Positions 53,017 through 62,259 of a DNA stretch of 64,000 bases are shown here, piece by piece. The notes under the pieces are model-generated. The model did no database searches, was not told the DNA's origin, and saw only the letters and a list, made by a program, of their open reading frames with translations. Numbering within the stretch: position 1 is the stretch's first letter; every line of letters begins with the position of its first letter. The stretch is taken from assembly GCA_947252755.1 (NCBI GenBank), contig CAMXWV010000002.1, positions 1-64,000 of the forward strand, written 5' to 3'. The translations under genes and the position numbers were made by a program. This DNA is from an uncultured Dermabacter sp. (GTDB lineage: Bacteria > Actinomycetota > Actinomycetes > Actinomycetales > Dermabacteraceae).

Positions 53017-56000
53017 ATGACAACCACTGACCGCACCCCGCAGGTGGATTCGGGGCTGATGAACTCGCTCATCGGTGCCCGTCGCCTGCTGTCGAAGTCG
53101 CGCGTGTCCCCGGATAATCGCGAAATCCACCACGAGGGCGGCCGGCAGGGCGATTCCTTCTACCGGCAGCGCTGGAGCCATGACAAGGTGGTCCGCTCCA
53201 CCCACGGTGTGAACTGCACCGGCTCCTGCTCCTGGCAGATCTACGTGAAGGACGGCATCATCACGTGGGAGGCGCAGCACACGGACTATCCCTCCACGGG
53301 TCCGGACCGCGCCGAGTACGAGCCGCGCGGCTGCCCCCGCGGCGCTGCCTTCTCCTGGTACACCTACTCCCCCACTCGCATTCGCTACCCGTACGTGCGG
53401 GCCGCGCTGCTCACCATGTTCCGTGAAGCGAAAGCGGAGCACGGCGGGGATCCGGTGCTCGCATGGCATTCGATCGTGTCCGACCCGGTGAAGGCGAAGA
53501 AGTACAAGCAGGCCCGCGGTCACGGCGGCCTGGTGCGCGCTTCCTGGGATGAAGCGGTGGAGATGATCGCCGCCGCGTACGTGTCCACCACGAAGAACTT
53601 CGGCCCGGACCGCACCGTGGGCTTCACCCCGATTCCGGCGATGTCCATCGTGTCCTTCGCTTCCGGTGCCCGTTTCCACCAGCTGATCGGCGGCGCCATG
53701 CTGTCCTTCTACGACTGGTATGCGGACCTGCCGGTGGCCTCTCCGCAGGTGTTCGGTGATCAGACCGATGTTCCCGAGTCCGGTGACTGGTGGGATGCAG
53801 GCTACCTCATCATGTGGGGCTCCAATCTGCCGCTCACCCGCACCCCGGACGCCCACTGGATGGTGGAGGCGCGCTACCGCGGCCAGAAGGTCATCGCGGT
53901 CTCCCCCGACTACGCGGACAATGTGAAGTTCGCGGACGAATGGGTGGCGCCGCAGCCGGGCACCGACGGAGCGCTCGCACTCGCCATGGGCCATGTGATC
54001 CTGCGGGAGTTCTAAGAACCCGCATCCGGTGAGCGCCCCGCGTACTTCGAGCACTATGCGAAAACATTCACGGACCTGCCGTTCCTGGTGCAGCTGGATC
54101 AGCGTGAGGACGGCACCGTGGTGCCGGGCAAATTCCTCACCGCCAGCGACCTCACCTCTGATCTGACCGCGGAGTTCGGCACGGAGCATGACGCGTTCAA
54201 ACCCGCGCTGATCGACTCGGCCACCGGCCGCGTCGTGGTGCCGCCGGGCACGCTCGGCCACCGCTTCAGCGAGGACGGCAAGGGCCGTTGGAACCTGGAC
54301 CTGGGCGATGTGGACCCGCAGCTCACCCTGCTGGGAACCACCGGCTCCGGCACCTCCGAAGTGGTGCTGCCCCGGTTCGACGCGGTCTCCTCCCCCGCGG
54401 AGGAAGACGCCCGCGCAGCACGCGGCGTGAAGCCCGGCACGATGCTGCGCGGAGTTCCCACCACCGAGGTGAACGGCCGCACCGTCACCACCGTGTATGA
54501 CCTTCTGCTCGCCGGCTACGGCGTGGGCCGCGAGGGCCTGCCGGGAGTGTGGCCCAGCGGGTATGAGGATGCGTCGGAAGTGGGCACGCCCGCCTGGCAG
54601 GAGAACATCACGGGTGTTCCCGCGGCGCAGGTGCAGCGGATCGGCCGGGAGTACGCGCAGAACGCTGTGGAGTCAGAGGGCCGCTCGATGATCGTGATGG
54701 GCGCCGGCACGAACCACTGGTTCCATTCGGACACCATCTACCGCACGTTCCTCACGCTCACCACCCTCACCGGCGGCCAGGGCGTGAACGGCGGCGGCTG
54801 GGCGCACTATGTGGGCCAGGAGAAGGTGCGTCCGATCACGGGCTGGCTGCACCTGGCGAATGCGCTGGACTGGTCGCGACCGCCGCGCCACCAGACCCAG
54901 ACCTCCTACTGGTTCATGCACACCGACCAGTGGCGCTATGACCAGTTCGGGGCGGATGAGTTCACCGCTGCCACCGCGGACGGCCTGCTTGAGGGCATGA
55001 CGAACGCTGACGTGGTGGCGAAGGCGAACCGGCTGGGCTGGATGCCGCACTTCCCGCAGTTCAACCAGAACCCGCTTGCGCTCACCCAGGCCGCGGATGC
55101 GGAAGGGCGCAGCGTGCAGGAGTTCATCATCGAGCACCTGAAGAGCGGACGGCTGCGGTTTGCCGCGGAGGATCCGGACGCGGAGAACAACTACCCGCGG
55201 ATCCTGTCCCTGTGGCGGGCGAACCTGCTCGGCAGCTCCGCAAAGGGCACCGAGTACTTCATCAAGCATCTGCTGGGCACGAAGAACGATGTGCGCGCTG
55301 AGGAGATGCCTGAAGGGCGCCGTCCCAAGGACGTGGTGTGGCGGGAGGAGGCACCGGAGGGCAAGCTCGATCTGCTGCTCAGCCTGGACTTCCGCATGAC
55401 CAGCTCCACGCTGTTCAGTGACGTGGTGCTGCCCGCCGCCACCTGGTACGAGAAGCATGACCTGTCCACCACGGACATGCACCCGTTCGTGCACTCGTTC
55501 AACCCGGCGATTGCACCGCCGTGGCAGTCCCGCAATGACTGGGACACGTGGAAGAGCATCGCGAAGAAGTTCTCTGAGCTTGCCGAGGACCACCTGGGCG
55601 CGCAGAAGGACGTGGTCACGCTCACCCTTCAGCATGACTCCACCGACGCGCTCGCCTACCCCCACGGCGTGGTGCGCGACTGGAAGCATGATGAGGGCGT
55701 GGACCCGGTTCCGGGCTTGACCATGCCGAAGCTGGTTGAGGTGGAGCGGGACTACACGAAGATCTATGACAAGTTCACCGCGCTCGGCCCGCTCGCGGAG
55801 AAGCTCGGCTTCACCACCAAGGGGCTCACCTTCGATGTGAAGCGTGAAGTGGACTACCTCGGCAAGAAGAACGGTTTGATCAAGGAGGGCTTCGCCGCGG
55901 GCCGGCCCTCCCTGGAGACGGATGTGAAGGCCGCGGAGATGGTGCTTGCCTTCTCCGGCACCACGAACGGCCACCTTGCCACCCAGGGTTTCAAAACCTT

Positions 56001-56781
56001 GGAGGAGCGCACGGGTGTGCACCTGCATGACCTCGCCGCGGAAGCGGAGGGCAAGCAGATCACGTTCTCCGATACGCAGGCGGCGCCGGTGCCGGTGATC
56101 ACCTCGCCTGAGTGGTCCGGCTCCGAGTCCGGCGGCCGGCGCTACTCCTGCTTCACGATCAACAAGGAGCGCCTGAAGCCGTGGCATACGCTCACCGGCC
56201 GCCAGCACTTCTACCTTGATCATGACTGGATGCGGGAGATGGGCGAGAACCTGCCCGTGTATCGACCGCCGCTGGACATGAATGCCCTGTTCAAGGAGGG
56301 AGAGATCGGTTCGCAGAACGAGCTCGGTGTGGCAGTGCGCTACCTGACGCCGCATAACAAATGGTCGATCCACTCCGAGTACCAGGACAACCTGTTCATG
56401 CTGTCCCTGTCTCGCGGCGGGCAGACGATCTGGATGTCCGCGGAGGACGCGTCGGCAGTCGGCATTCGGGACAACGACTGGGTGGAGGCCGTGAACCGCA
56501 ACGGTGTTGTGGCAGCCCGCGCGGTGGTCAGCCACCGTATGCCGAAGGGAACCGTGTACATGCATCACGCGCAGGATCGCGTGGTGAATGTGCCGCTGAC
56601 GGAGACGAGCGGCAAGCGCGGCGGCATCCACAATTCGCTGACCCGCATCATGCTCAAGCCCACGCACATGGTGGGCGGCTACGCCCAGCAGTCGTTCGCT
56701 TTCAACTACCTCGGCCCCACCGGCAACAACCGCGATGAGGTCACTCGAATCCGCAAACGCACCACGGAGGTGACGTACTGA
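53017..56781 (+). pseudogene. narG: Nitrate reductase alpha subunit narG with an in-frame TAA
   Basis: The 1254-codon frame is otherwise open, but TAA at 54013-54015 (codon 333) interrupts it. Up to that point it is a full NarG: FS0 ligands H63, C67, C71 and C106, and molybdenum ligand D233 in YDWYADLP. After the TAA it continues in the same frame with ASGERPAYFEHYAKTFTDLPFLV and a further 900 codons. No frameshift is involved. Nearby homologues read on through LREF into a YF...DLPFLV block, so the stop is abnormal. The products would be 332 residues and, if restarted, a fragment of at most 897. The TGA stop overlaps narH by one base. Confidence 0.9.
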
Positions 56782-58457
56782 TGCGCATCATGGCTCAGCT
56801 GTCGATGGTGATGAACCTCGACAAGTGCATCGGCTGCCATACCTGCTCTGTCACCTGCAAGCAGGCCTGGACCAACCGCACCGGAACCGAATACGTGTGG
56901 TTCAACAACGTGGAGACCCGGCCGGGGCTCGGCTATCCGCGCCGCTACGAGGATCAGGAGCAGTGGAAGGGCGGCTGGGTGCTGGACCGGCGAGGCCGCC
57001 TTACCCTGAAGGCGGGCGGCAAGTTTGCGAAGCTGGCGCAGATCTTCTCCAACCCGAAGCTGCCGAGCATCCAGGACTATTACGAACCGTGGACCTATGA
57101 CTACTCCACGCTGCTGGATGCGCCCGCTCAGGAGCACATTCCGGTGGCGAAGCCGAAGTCCCTCATCTCCGGCGAGGACATGTCCATTGAATGGTCCGCG
57201 AACTGGGATGATTCGCTGGGCGGCTCCACGGAGCATTTGCAGGACGATCCGATCCTGCAGAAGATCCAGTTGGACATCAAAGCGGAGTTCGAGAAGACTT
57301 TCATGTTCTTCCTGCCCCGTATTTGTGAGCACTGCCTGAACCCGTCGTGCGTGGCGTCCTGCCCCTCCGGTGCGATGTATAAGCGCGAGGAGGACGGGAT
57401 CGTCCTGGTGGATCAGGATGGCTGCCGCGGCTGGCGCATGTGCGTGAGCGGCTGTCCGTACAAGAAGGTGTACTTCAACCACCGCACGGGTAAGGCGGAG
57501 AAGTGTCATTTCTGCTACCCGCGCATGGAGCAGGGCATTCCCACGGTGTGCTCGGAAACCTGTGTGGGCCGTCTGCGCTACCTGGGCCTCGTGTTCTACG
57601 ACGCGGACCAGGTGACCGCTGCTGCTTCCACACCGAATGAGAAGGATCTGTACCGGGAGCAGAAGAAGCTGATCCTGGACCCGAACGATCCGGCTGTGGT
57701 GCGCGCCGCCAAGGAGGCGGGCATCTCTGACCAGTGGATCGAGGCGGCCCAGCAGTCCCCGATCTACAAGCTCATCAACGAGTACGAGGTGGCGCTGCCG
57801 CTGCACCCGGAGTACCGCACCATGCCGATGGTCTGGTACATCCCGCCGCTGTCCCCGGTGGTGGATGAGGTGGCGAAGACCGGTGAGGATGCGGAGGACC
57901 GCCGCAACCTGTTCGCTGCGATTGATCAGCTCCGGATCCCCGTGGAGTACCTGGCTGAGCTGTTCACCGCTGGTGACACCGAGGTGGTGGACGGTGTGCT
58001 GAAGAAGCTCGCCGCGATGCGCTCTTACATGCGGGACATCTCCATGGGTCGCGACGGGGATGAGTCGATTGCGCAGGATGCGGGGATGGATGGCCGCTCC
58101 ATGCAGGAGATGTACCGTCTGCTCGCCGTGGCCAAGTATGAGGAGCGGTATGTGATTCCGCCCGCGTACGAGTCGGATGCGCACGCGCTCGAGGGGATCG
58201 CTACTGACTGTTCGCTGAACACCGAGGGCGGCCCCGGCATGGTGGGCGGCGGTGTGTTCGGCGAGGACTCCGGCCCTGGCGTGGGGAATGTGGGCGATGA
58301 GAACTTCCACATTCTGAAGGGCCGGGCGCAGATGGACCGGGTGCCGCCGGTGGAGCGCGGCCGGATCAACCTGCTGAACTGGGATGGTCAGGGCACCCCG
58401 GATGGGCTGTTCCCCTCCGGCAGCGACTCGGGCCGAAGCGCGGGTGACCAGCAATGA
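56781..58457 (+). CDS. narH: Nitrate reductase beta subunit
   Basis: 558 residues. Four cysteine clusters: C16-x2-C19-x2-C22-x3-C26, then CEHCLNPSCVASC, CRGWRMCVSGC (the tryptophan variant typical of the 3Fe-4S cluster in NarH) and CHFCYPRMEQGIPTVC with SETC. It would carry electrons from NarI to NarG. Fully intact, despite the narG interruption. The ATG overlaps the narG stop by one base. Confidence 0.95.
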   Translation: MRIMAQLSMVMNLDKCIGCHTCSVTCKQAWTNRTGTEYVWFNNVETRPGLGYPRRYEDQEQWKGGWVLDRRGRLTLKAGGKFAKLAQIFSNPKLPSIQDYYEPWTYDYSTLLDAPAQEHIPVAKPKSLISGEDMSIEWSANWDDSLGGSTEHLQDDPILQKIQLDIKAEFEKTFMFFLPRICEHCLNPSCVASCPSGAMYKREEDGIVLVDQDGCRGWRMCVSGCPYKKVYFNHRTGKAEKCHFCYPRMEQGIPTVCSETCVGRLRYLGLVFYDADQVTAAASTPNEKDLYREQKKLILDPNDPAVVRAAKEAGISDQWIEAAQQSPIYKLINEYEVALPLHPEYRTMPMVWYIPPLSPVVDEVAKTGEDAEDRRNLFAAIDQLRIPVEYLAELFTAGDTEVVDGVLKKLAAMRSYMRDISMGRDGDESIAQDAGMDGRSMQEMYRLLAVAKYEERYVIPPAYESDAHALEGIATDCSLNTEGGPGMVGGGVFGEDSGPGVGNVGDENFHILKGRAQMDRVPPVERGRINLLNWDGQGTPDGLFPSGSDSGRSAGDQQ

Positions 58458-59296
58458 GTGTGTTCGCCCGGATGGCGCAGCGCGCCTTCGGCCGCATGGC
58501 CCCGGCTCCGTCCCCGATCAGCGGCGGGACCAGGCAGGTGGCGTGGGCGGTGTGTTCGCACCTGATCGCGTACCCGGATCACGAAGTGATGGAGCGGCTG
58601 CCGTTGCTGGCAGACGCGTCCCGGCTGCTGCCGGACCCGTTCGATTCGATGCTTGCCGGCGTGGTGGATCGGCTGCTGGCAGCGAACTCCCCCGACGGTG
58701 AGGAGACGCTTGCTGACCTGCAGCAGGAGTACGTGGCCACGTTTGACACCCGCAAGCGCGGCTGCCTGTTCCTCACCTATTTCGCGGCCGGTGATACCCG
58801 CCGGCGCGGCATGGCGCTGCTGGACATCAAGCAGACCATGCGCGCCGCAGGTGTGGAACTGGATGACTCCCGCGAGGACGAACTGCCCGACCATTTGAGC
58901 GTGGTGCTGGAGTTCGCGGGCACGGTGGACGCGGAGGCGGGCGAGCGGATCCTGCTGGACAACCGTGCCGGCATCGAGCTGCTGCGCCTGCACCTGGAGG
59001 AGATCGACTCGCCCTGGGCGCCGGTGCTGCGCACCGTGTGTGCCACGTTCCCGCCGCTGGATGAGTCCGGTCATGACGCGGTGGCACGCCTTGCCGCCGA
59101 AGGACCGGCAGAGGAGCTGGTGGGCCTTTCCGGCTACGGAGCTGAAGCCGACTACCTGGCCATGCCGCCCACGAATGCCCCGGTGGCGTTCACGCCCGGA
59201 GCAGGCCCCAGCGGGCCGGTTCCACTGCCCACCCCGACGCTGCGACCGCAGCAGAAGACAGATGCCGCCCTGCTTGAAGGAGCCCACCATGGCTGA
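58454..59296 (+). CDS. narJ: Nitrate reductase maturation chaperone
   Basis: 280 residues. A helical chaperone of the NarJ/TorD group that helps insert molybdenum cofactor into NarG. Features: VCSHLIAYPDHEVMERLPLL, QQEYVATFDTRKRGCLFLTYFAAGDTRRRG and DELPDHLSVVLEFAG. A Pro/Thr/Gly tail of 40 residues ends it. Overlaps narH by 4 bases and narI by 8. Confidence 0.93.
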   Translation: MSVFARMAQRAFGRMAPAPSPISGGTRQVAWAVCSHLIAYPDHEVMERLPLLADASRLLPDPFDSMLAGVVDRLLAANSPDGEETLADLQQEYVATFDTRKRGCLFLTYFAAGDTRRRGMALLDIKQTMRAAGVELDDSREDELPDHLSVVLEFAGTVDAEAGERILLDNRAGIELLRLHLEEIDSPWAPVLRTVCATFPPLDESGHDAVARLAAEGPAEELVGLSGYGAEADYLAMPPTNAPVAFTPGAGPSGPVPLPTPTLRPQQKTDAALLEGAHHG

Positions 59297-60005
59297 GCCA
59301 ACAGTTCTGGACACCCTGATTTGGGTGGTGTACCCGTATGTGTGCCTGGCATTCTTCGTGCTCGGCCACATCTGGCGCTACCGCTACGACCAGTTCGGCT
59401 GGACCACGCGCTCCAGCCAGATGTACGAGGACAAGATCCTGCGCTGGGCCTCCCCCCTGTTCCACTTCGGTCTGCTGTTCGTGGCAGCGGGGCATTTTGT
59501 GGGTCTGGTGATCCCAAAGTCGTGGACCGCTGCGGTTGGCATCAGCCCGGATCTGTACCACTTCCTGGCGGTGTTCCTCGGTTCGATCGCGGGCATCGCC
59601 ACCGTGGTGGGGCTTACGCTGCTGATCTGGCGCCGGCGCATGAACAAGGCGATCATGGGCGCCACCACGGCGATGGACAAGGTGATGTACCTGTTCCTGG
59701 GAATTGTGATCGTGCTCGGTGTGTGGGCCACGGTGGCGCACAACATCTTTGGACACTTCGACTACCGGGACACGGTGTCAGTGTGGTTCCGCGGCATCTG
59801 GTGGCTGCACCCCGACGCCGCCCTCATGACGCCGGTGCCGCTCGCGTTCCAGCTGCACGCCTTCGCAGCGATGACCCTGTTCGCCCTGTGGCCGTTCACG
59901 CGGCTGGTGCACGTGTTCTCCGCGCCGCTCGGATACCTGACGCGGCCGTACATCGTGTATCGCTCACGTGACAAGCAGCGCGCAGCAACGCCAGCCGGCT
60001 GGTGA
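59289..60005 (+). CDS. narI: Nitrate reductase gamma subunit (cytochrome b)
   Basis: 238 residues, five transmembrane helices, two hemes b. Probable heme histidines are in LFHFGLLFVAAGHFVGL and in FQLHAFAAMTLFALWPFTRLVHVF. It oxidises menaquinol and passes electrons to NarH. ATG 59289 has AAGGAG upstream. Followed by tRNA-Arg. Confidence 0.95.
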   Translation: MAEPTVLDTLIWVVYPYVCLAFFVLGHIWRYRYDQFGWTTRSSQMYEDKILRWASPLFHFGLLFVAAGHFVGLVIPKSWTAAVGISPDLYHFLAVFLGSIAGIATVVGLTLLIWRRRMNKAIMGATTAMDKVMYLFLGIVIVLGVWATVAHNIFGHFDYRDTVSVWFRGIWWLHPDAALMTPVPLAFQLHAFAAMTLFALWPFTRLVHVFSAPLGYLTRPYIVYRSRDKQRAATPAGW

Positions 60006-60109
60006 CGCGTTAGACTGGACGGGCCCGTGATCGCGGCGGCACAGCCACTGCGGAACCGGGCCCGTTCTGCCGTCTGCGCCGGCTTCAGCCGACGCGTTCA
60101 CGCAGATCA

Positions 60110-60182
60110 GCCCTCGTAGCTCAGGGGATAGAGCACCGCTCTCCTAAAGCGGGTGTCGGACGTTCGAATCGTCTCGGGGGCA
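60110..60182 (+). tRNA. tRNA-Arg (CCT)
   Basis: 73 bases. Acceptor GCCCTCG pairs with CGGGGGC (one G-T pair), discriminator A at 60182, no encoded CCA. The anticodon stem CCGCT/AGCGG has loop CTCCTAA, so the anticodon is CCT, reading AGG. The T-loop is TTCGAAT. Its 3' end is partly copied at 62228-62259. Confidence 0.95.
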
Positions 60183-60186
60183 CTCC
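60154..60186 (+). repeat. Attachment-like repeat, tRNA copy
   Basis: The 33-base tRNA 3' part tgtcggacgttcgaat...actcc is the likely integration site. The other copy is at 62228-62259. The two differ by two substitutions and one deleted G. Confidence 0.7.
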
Positions 60187-60252
60187 ACTATCTGCAGTGA
60201 TGGCGCTCATCATGTTGGCTGCGCCTCATGAGATGGGACGGGCGCGATACGG

Positions 60253-61452
60253 TCAACTGTCCCCGGTGGTGATGCCGTCCGCCACGGCTCGTTCGATGAC
60301 GGTCACCGCTCGGGCCGGCCCGTCGAGCTCGGCCATGCGGTCACTCAGCTCAGCCGCTTGACGGCGCATCTGCTCATCCTCGAGCAGCCGCCGCAGGATA
60401 TCCGCCACTCGCCCTCGAGTGATGTCAGACCGGCGCAGCCGCACGGCGTTGCCCAGCCGCACGCATTCGTTGAGGTTCCATCGCTGTTCGGCCTGCATGG
60501 GCAGTCCAGCGAACGGCACCCCAGACAGGCATATGGCCTGCACCGTCCCCTCGCCACCGTGGATGAACGCCGCGTCAATACGGCGACGCAACCGGTGTTC
60601 GGGAACGAACCCGGGGCGATGCACTCGGTCGCTCAACCCGGCAAGGACGGCCTCCGGCAGCTCCATACCGCCACCAACCAGGATGTTCACACCGGTGGCG
60701 TCCAGCTGCCGCAGCACCTCTGCGAGCAGGCTCGGTGAACCCGAAGACCCAAAGCTGACGTAGACGAGCGGATGCAGAGCGTCCTCGTCGAGAAACTCCG
60801 GCAACGGATCCGGGGCGCGGTAATGGACGGGGCCGATGGCCACATCCCGGCTGCTGAGGGGGCGTGCGTCCAATGCCGGGGGCAGGGAAGCGATCAGGTC
60901 GACGTCTCCCGTCATCGCATCCACCAGCGGTTGTGGCAGCGTCACCCCGTGCTCCGCGGCCACCCGAGCGAAGCTCCGCGGCTTCCAGGTGATCCGGCGT
61001 GCCACCCACCGGAGCGGAGCCGGCGCTCGGAAAGGATCGTCCACATCGAGAAAGTACGACCGGGACATGAAGTAGGGCCGCACATAGAACAGCGGGACGC
61101 CCGCGGCACGGGCAGAGATGAACATGGTCGGGTTCGAACCGACGACGGCGGCGTCAGCGTCGCACAGCACCGCCAGCTCACTCGAGACCCGCCGCCGGAC
61201 CGTGTCCAGAGTGAACGGGTGAGAGATTCCACGGCCCTGATCAAGCGCCATCACCTGACGCGCCTGCTCGTCAGTCATCACCGGGGATCCCAGCCGGACC
61301 GGATGGCCCGCATCCCTGATCAAGCCCGCATAACGCTCGGAGTAGGCATGGAAGAAGGTGTCATGGCCCGCCTCCCGCGCGGCGTTGGCTACTTCGATAC
61401 ACCTGGTGGTCTCCCCCAGGTTGTAGCTCTCGGGTGAGAAGACGATGCGCAT
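60253..61452 (-). CDS. GT1-type glycosyltransferase
   Basis: 399 residues with the GT-B fold of UDP-glycosyl/macrolide-type transferases. Features: N-terminal SPESYNLGETTRCIEVANAA, VYVSFGSSGSPSLL near the sugar-nucleotide site, then FIHGGEGTVQAI and AGLPMQAEQRWN. The family glycosylates small hydrophobic acceptors such as antibiotics or sterols; the acceptor here is unknown. It lies within the tRNA-Arg island and may be a resistance or lipid-modifying gene. Codon use was not measured. Confidence 0.85.
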   Translation of the reverse strand: MRIVFSPESYNLGETTRCIEVANAAREAGHDTFFHAYSERYAGLIRDAGHPVRLGSPVMTDEQARQVMALDQGRGISHPFTLDTVRRRVSSELAVLCDADAAVVGSNPTMFISARAAGVPLFYVRPYFMSRSYFLDVDDPFRAPAPLRWVARRITWKPRSFARVAAEHGVTLPQPLVDAMTGDVDLIASLPPALDARPLSSRDVAIGPVHYRAPDPLPEFLDEDALHPLVYVSFGSSGSPSLLAEVLRQLDATGVNILVGGGMELPEAVLAGLSDRVHRPGFVPEHRLRRRIDAAFIHGGEGTVQAICLSGVPFAGLPMQAEQRWNLNECVRLGNAVRLRRSDITRGRVADILRRLLEDEQMRRQAAELSDRMAELDGPARAVTVIERAVADGITTGDS

Positions 61453-61664
61453 TCGGACTCCTGTGCCGTGCAGCGTGGAATAGTCTCGCAGTCATCACGC
61501 TACCGGCGGATACGTGGAGGGCCCACAGATTCTGCCGATCCATCCAGAATCAACCGTGGTGAACACGCGATGGTCGGCGGCAGCGTCGCTGGGGCTCCGC
61601 TATGCTCGGCCGGCTCCTGCACCGCGGCACGGACAGCTCCGCTCCGCGCCTCAATCACAACGAG

Positions 61665-61712
61665 GTTGCAGATATCCGGTCTCCCACGGAGAAATAAGCG
61701 GATATCTGCAAC
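61665..61712 (+). promoter_or_regulatory. 14-bp inverted repeat directly before the HicB-type operon
   Basis: GTTGCAGATATCCG (61665-61678) is exactly complementary to 61699-61712, with a 20-base spacer; the right arm ends at the ATG of the 40-codon ORF. Each arm contains GATATC. It fits an autoregulatory operator of a toxin-antitoxin operon, or an RNA hairpin hiding the start. Confidence 0.7.
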
Positions 61713-61835
61713 ATGGTTGATGGGAAGGGCGACCCCCGAGTGAACATCCACAATGATCACGGGCAGGCCAAGGCCTACCAGGTCCGTCAGGTACTCGCCG
61801 CAGTCAACAAGATCACCAGGGAGGAAGAATCGTGA
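61713..61835 (+). CDS. 40-residue ORF in toxin position
   Basis: Starts MVDGKGDPRVNIHNDHG and ends AAVNKITREEES. Its stop overlaps the HicB-type GTG start by GTGA, which is the usual arrangement of a toxin before its antitoxin. It is too short for a normal HicA and lacks the HicA histidine motif, so it may be a truncated toxin, a new small toxin or a leader peptide. An in-frame TAA at 61695 bounds it upstream. Confidence 0.5.
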   Translation: MVDGKGDPRVNIHNDHGQAKAYQVRQVLAAVNKITREEES

Positions 61836-62158
61836 ACGCTGAGCACTACACCTATCGAGTCCACTGGTCCGTTGAGGATCAGGAGTACGTCGGAACCGTT
61901 GCCGAGTTCCCCTCCCTGTCCTGGCTCGCCGGAAACCCGGGGGAGGCTTTCGACGGTATCCGGGCCGTTGTCGCTGAAGTAGTAGCGGACATGGTTGCCG
62001 GGGGCGAGGAGCCGCCCGTGGCCATCGCCGACAAGTCCTACTCCGGCAAGTTTCAGGTCCGCATCGCGCCGGAAGCGCACCGCCGCCTCGCCATCGAAGC
62101 TGCCGAGCAGCAGATCTCTCTGAACCGCCTGGTCGCCACGCGCCTCGCTGTGGCCTGA
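61832..62158 (+). CDS. HicB-family antitoxin-like protein
   Basis: 108 residues. N-terminal HicB fold (YRVHWSVEDQEYVGTVAEFPSLSWLAG and PGEAFDGIRAVV) plus a C-terminal ribbon-helix-helix-like segment (FQVRIAPEAHRRLAIEAAEQQISLNRLVATRLA) that would bind DNA. Full length. GTG start coupled to the preceding small ORF. The inverted repeat at 61665-61712 is its likely operator. Confidence 0.82.
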   Translation: MNAEHYTYRVHWSVEDQEYVGTVAEFPSLSWLAGNPGEAFDGIRAVVAEVVADMVAGGEEPPVAIADKSYSGKFQVRIAPEAHRRLAIEAAEQQISLNRLVATRLAVA

Positions 62159-62183
62159 TCCGCTCACCTCAACCTGTCCGCGT

Positions 62184-62214
62184 CCCTTCCGGGCCTTCAC
62201 GGTCCGGGTAGGGG
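62184..62214 (+). terminator. Hairpin after the HicB-type gene
   Basis: CCGGGCC (62189-62195) pairs with GGTCCGG (62201-62207) around ttcac with one G-T pair, extended by ccc/ggg outside. Confidence 0.5.
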
Positions 62215-62227
62215 CGCGTTCTTGCGT

Positions 62228-62259
62228 TGTCGGACTTTCGAATCGGCTCGGGGCACTCC
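62228..62259 (+). repeat. Degenerate copy of tRNA-Arg 3' end
   Basis: tgtcggactttcgaatcggc and the following bases to actcc match the tRNA sequence at 60154-60186 with two substitutions and one deletion. It ends one base before the stop of the next gene, marking the right edge of the island. Confidence 0.75.

Larger units (their letters stand above)
60183..62259. mobile_element. Small genomic island at tRNA-Arg
   Basis: About 2.1 kb bounded by the intact tRNA-Arg on the left and a degenerate copy of its 3' end on the right. It carries a glycosyltransferase, a 40-codon ORF and a HicB-type gene. No integrase is present, so it is a decayed island or was moved by an element elsewhere. Confidence 0.65.

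Noticed and set aside
54013..54015. Programmed read-through or recoding of the narG stop
   Set aside because: The codon is TAA; known recoding uses TGA or TAG, and no structure was seen after it.
51961..54261. 766-codon minus-strand open frame across narK and narG
   Set aside because: His/Arg/Gly-rich shadow of the real coding strand.
54673..58454. Long minus-strand frames opposite narG and narH
   Set aside because: Shadows with no domain; the plus strand carries all cofactor motifs.
60019..60065. narI terminator from ACGGGCCCG and CGGGCCCGT
   Set aside because: The 29-base loop and self-complementary GGGCCC core make the pairing weak evidence.
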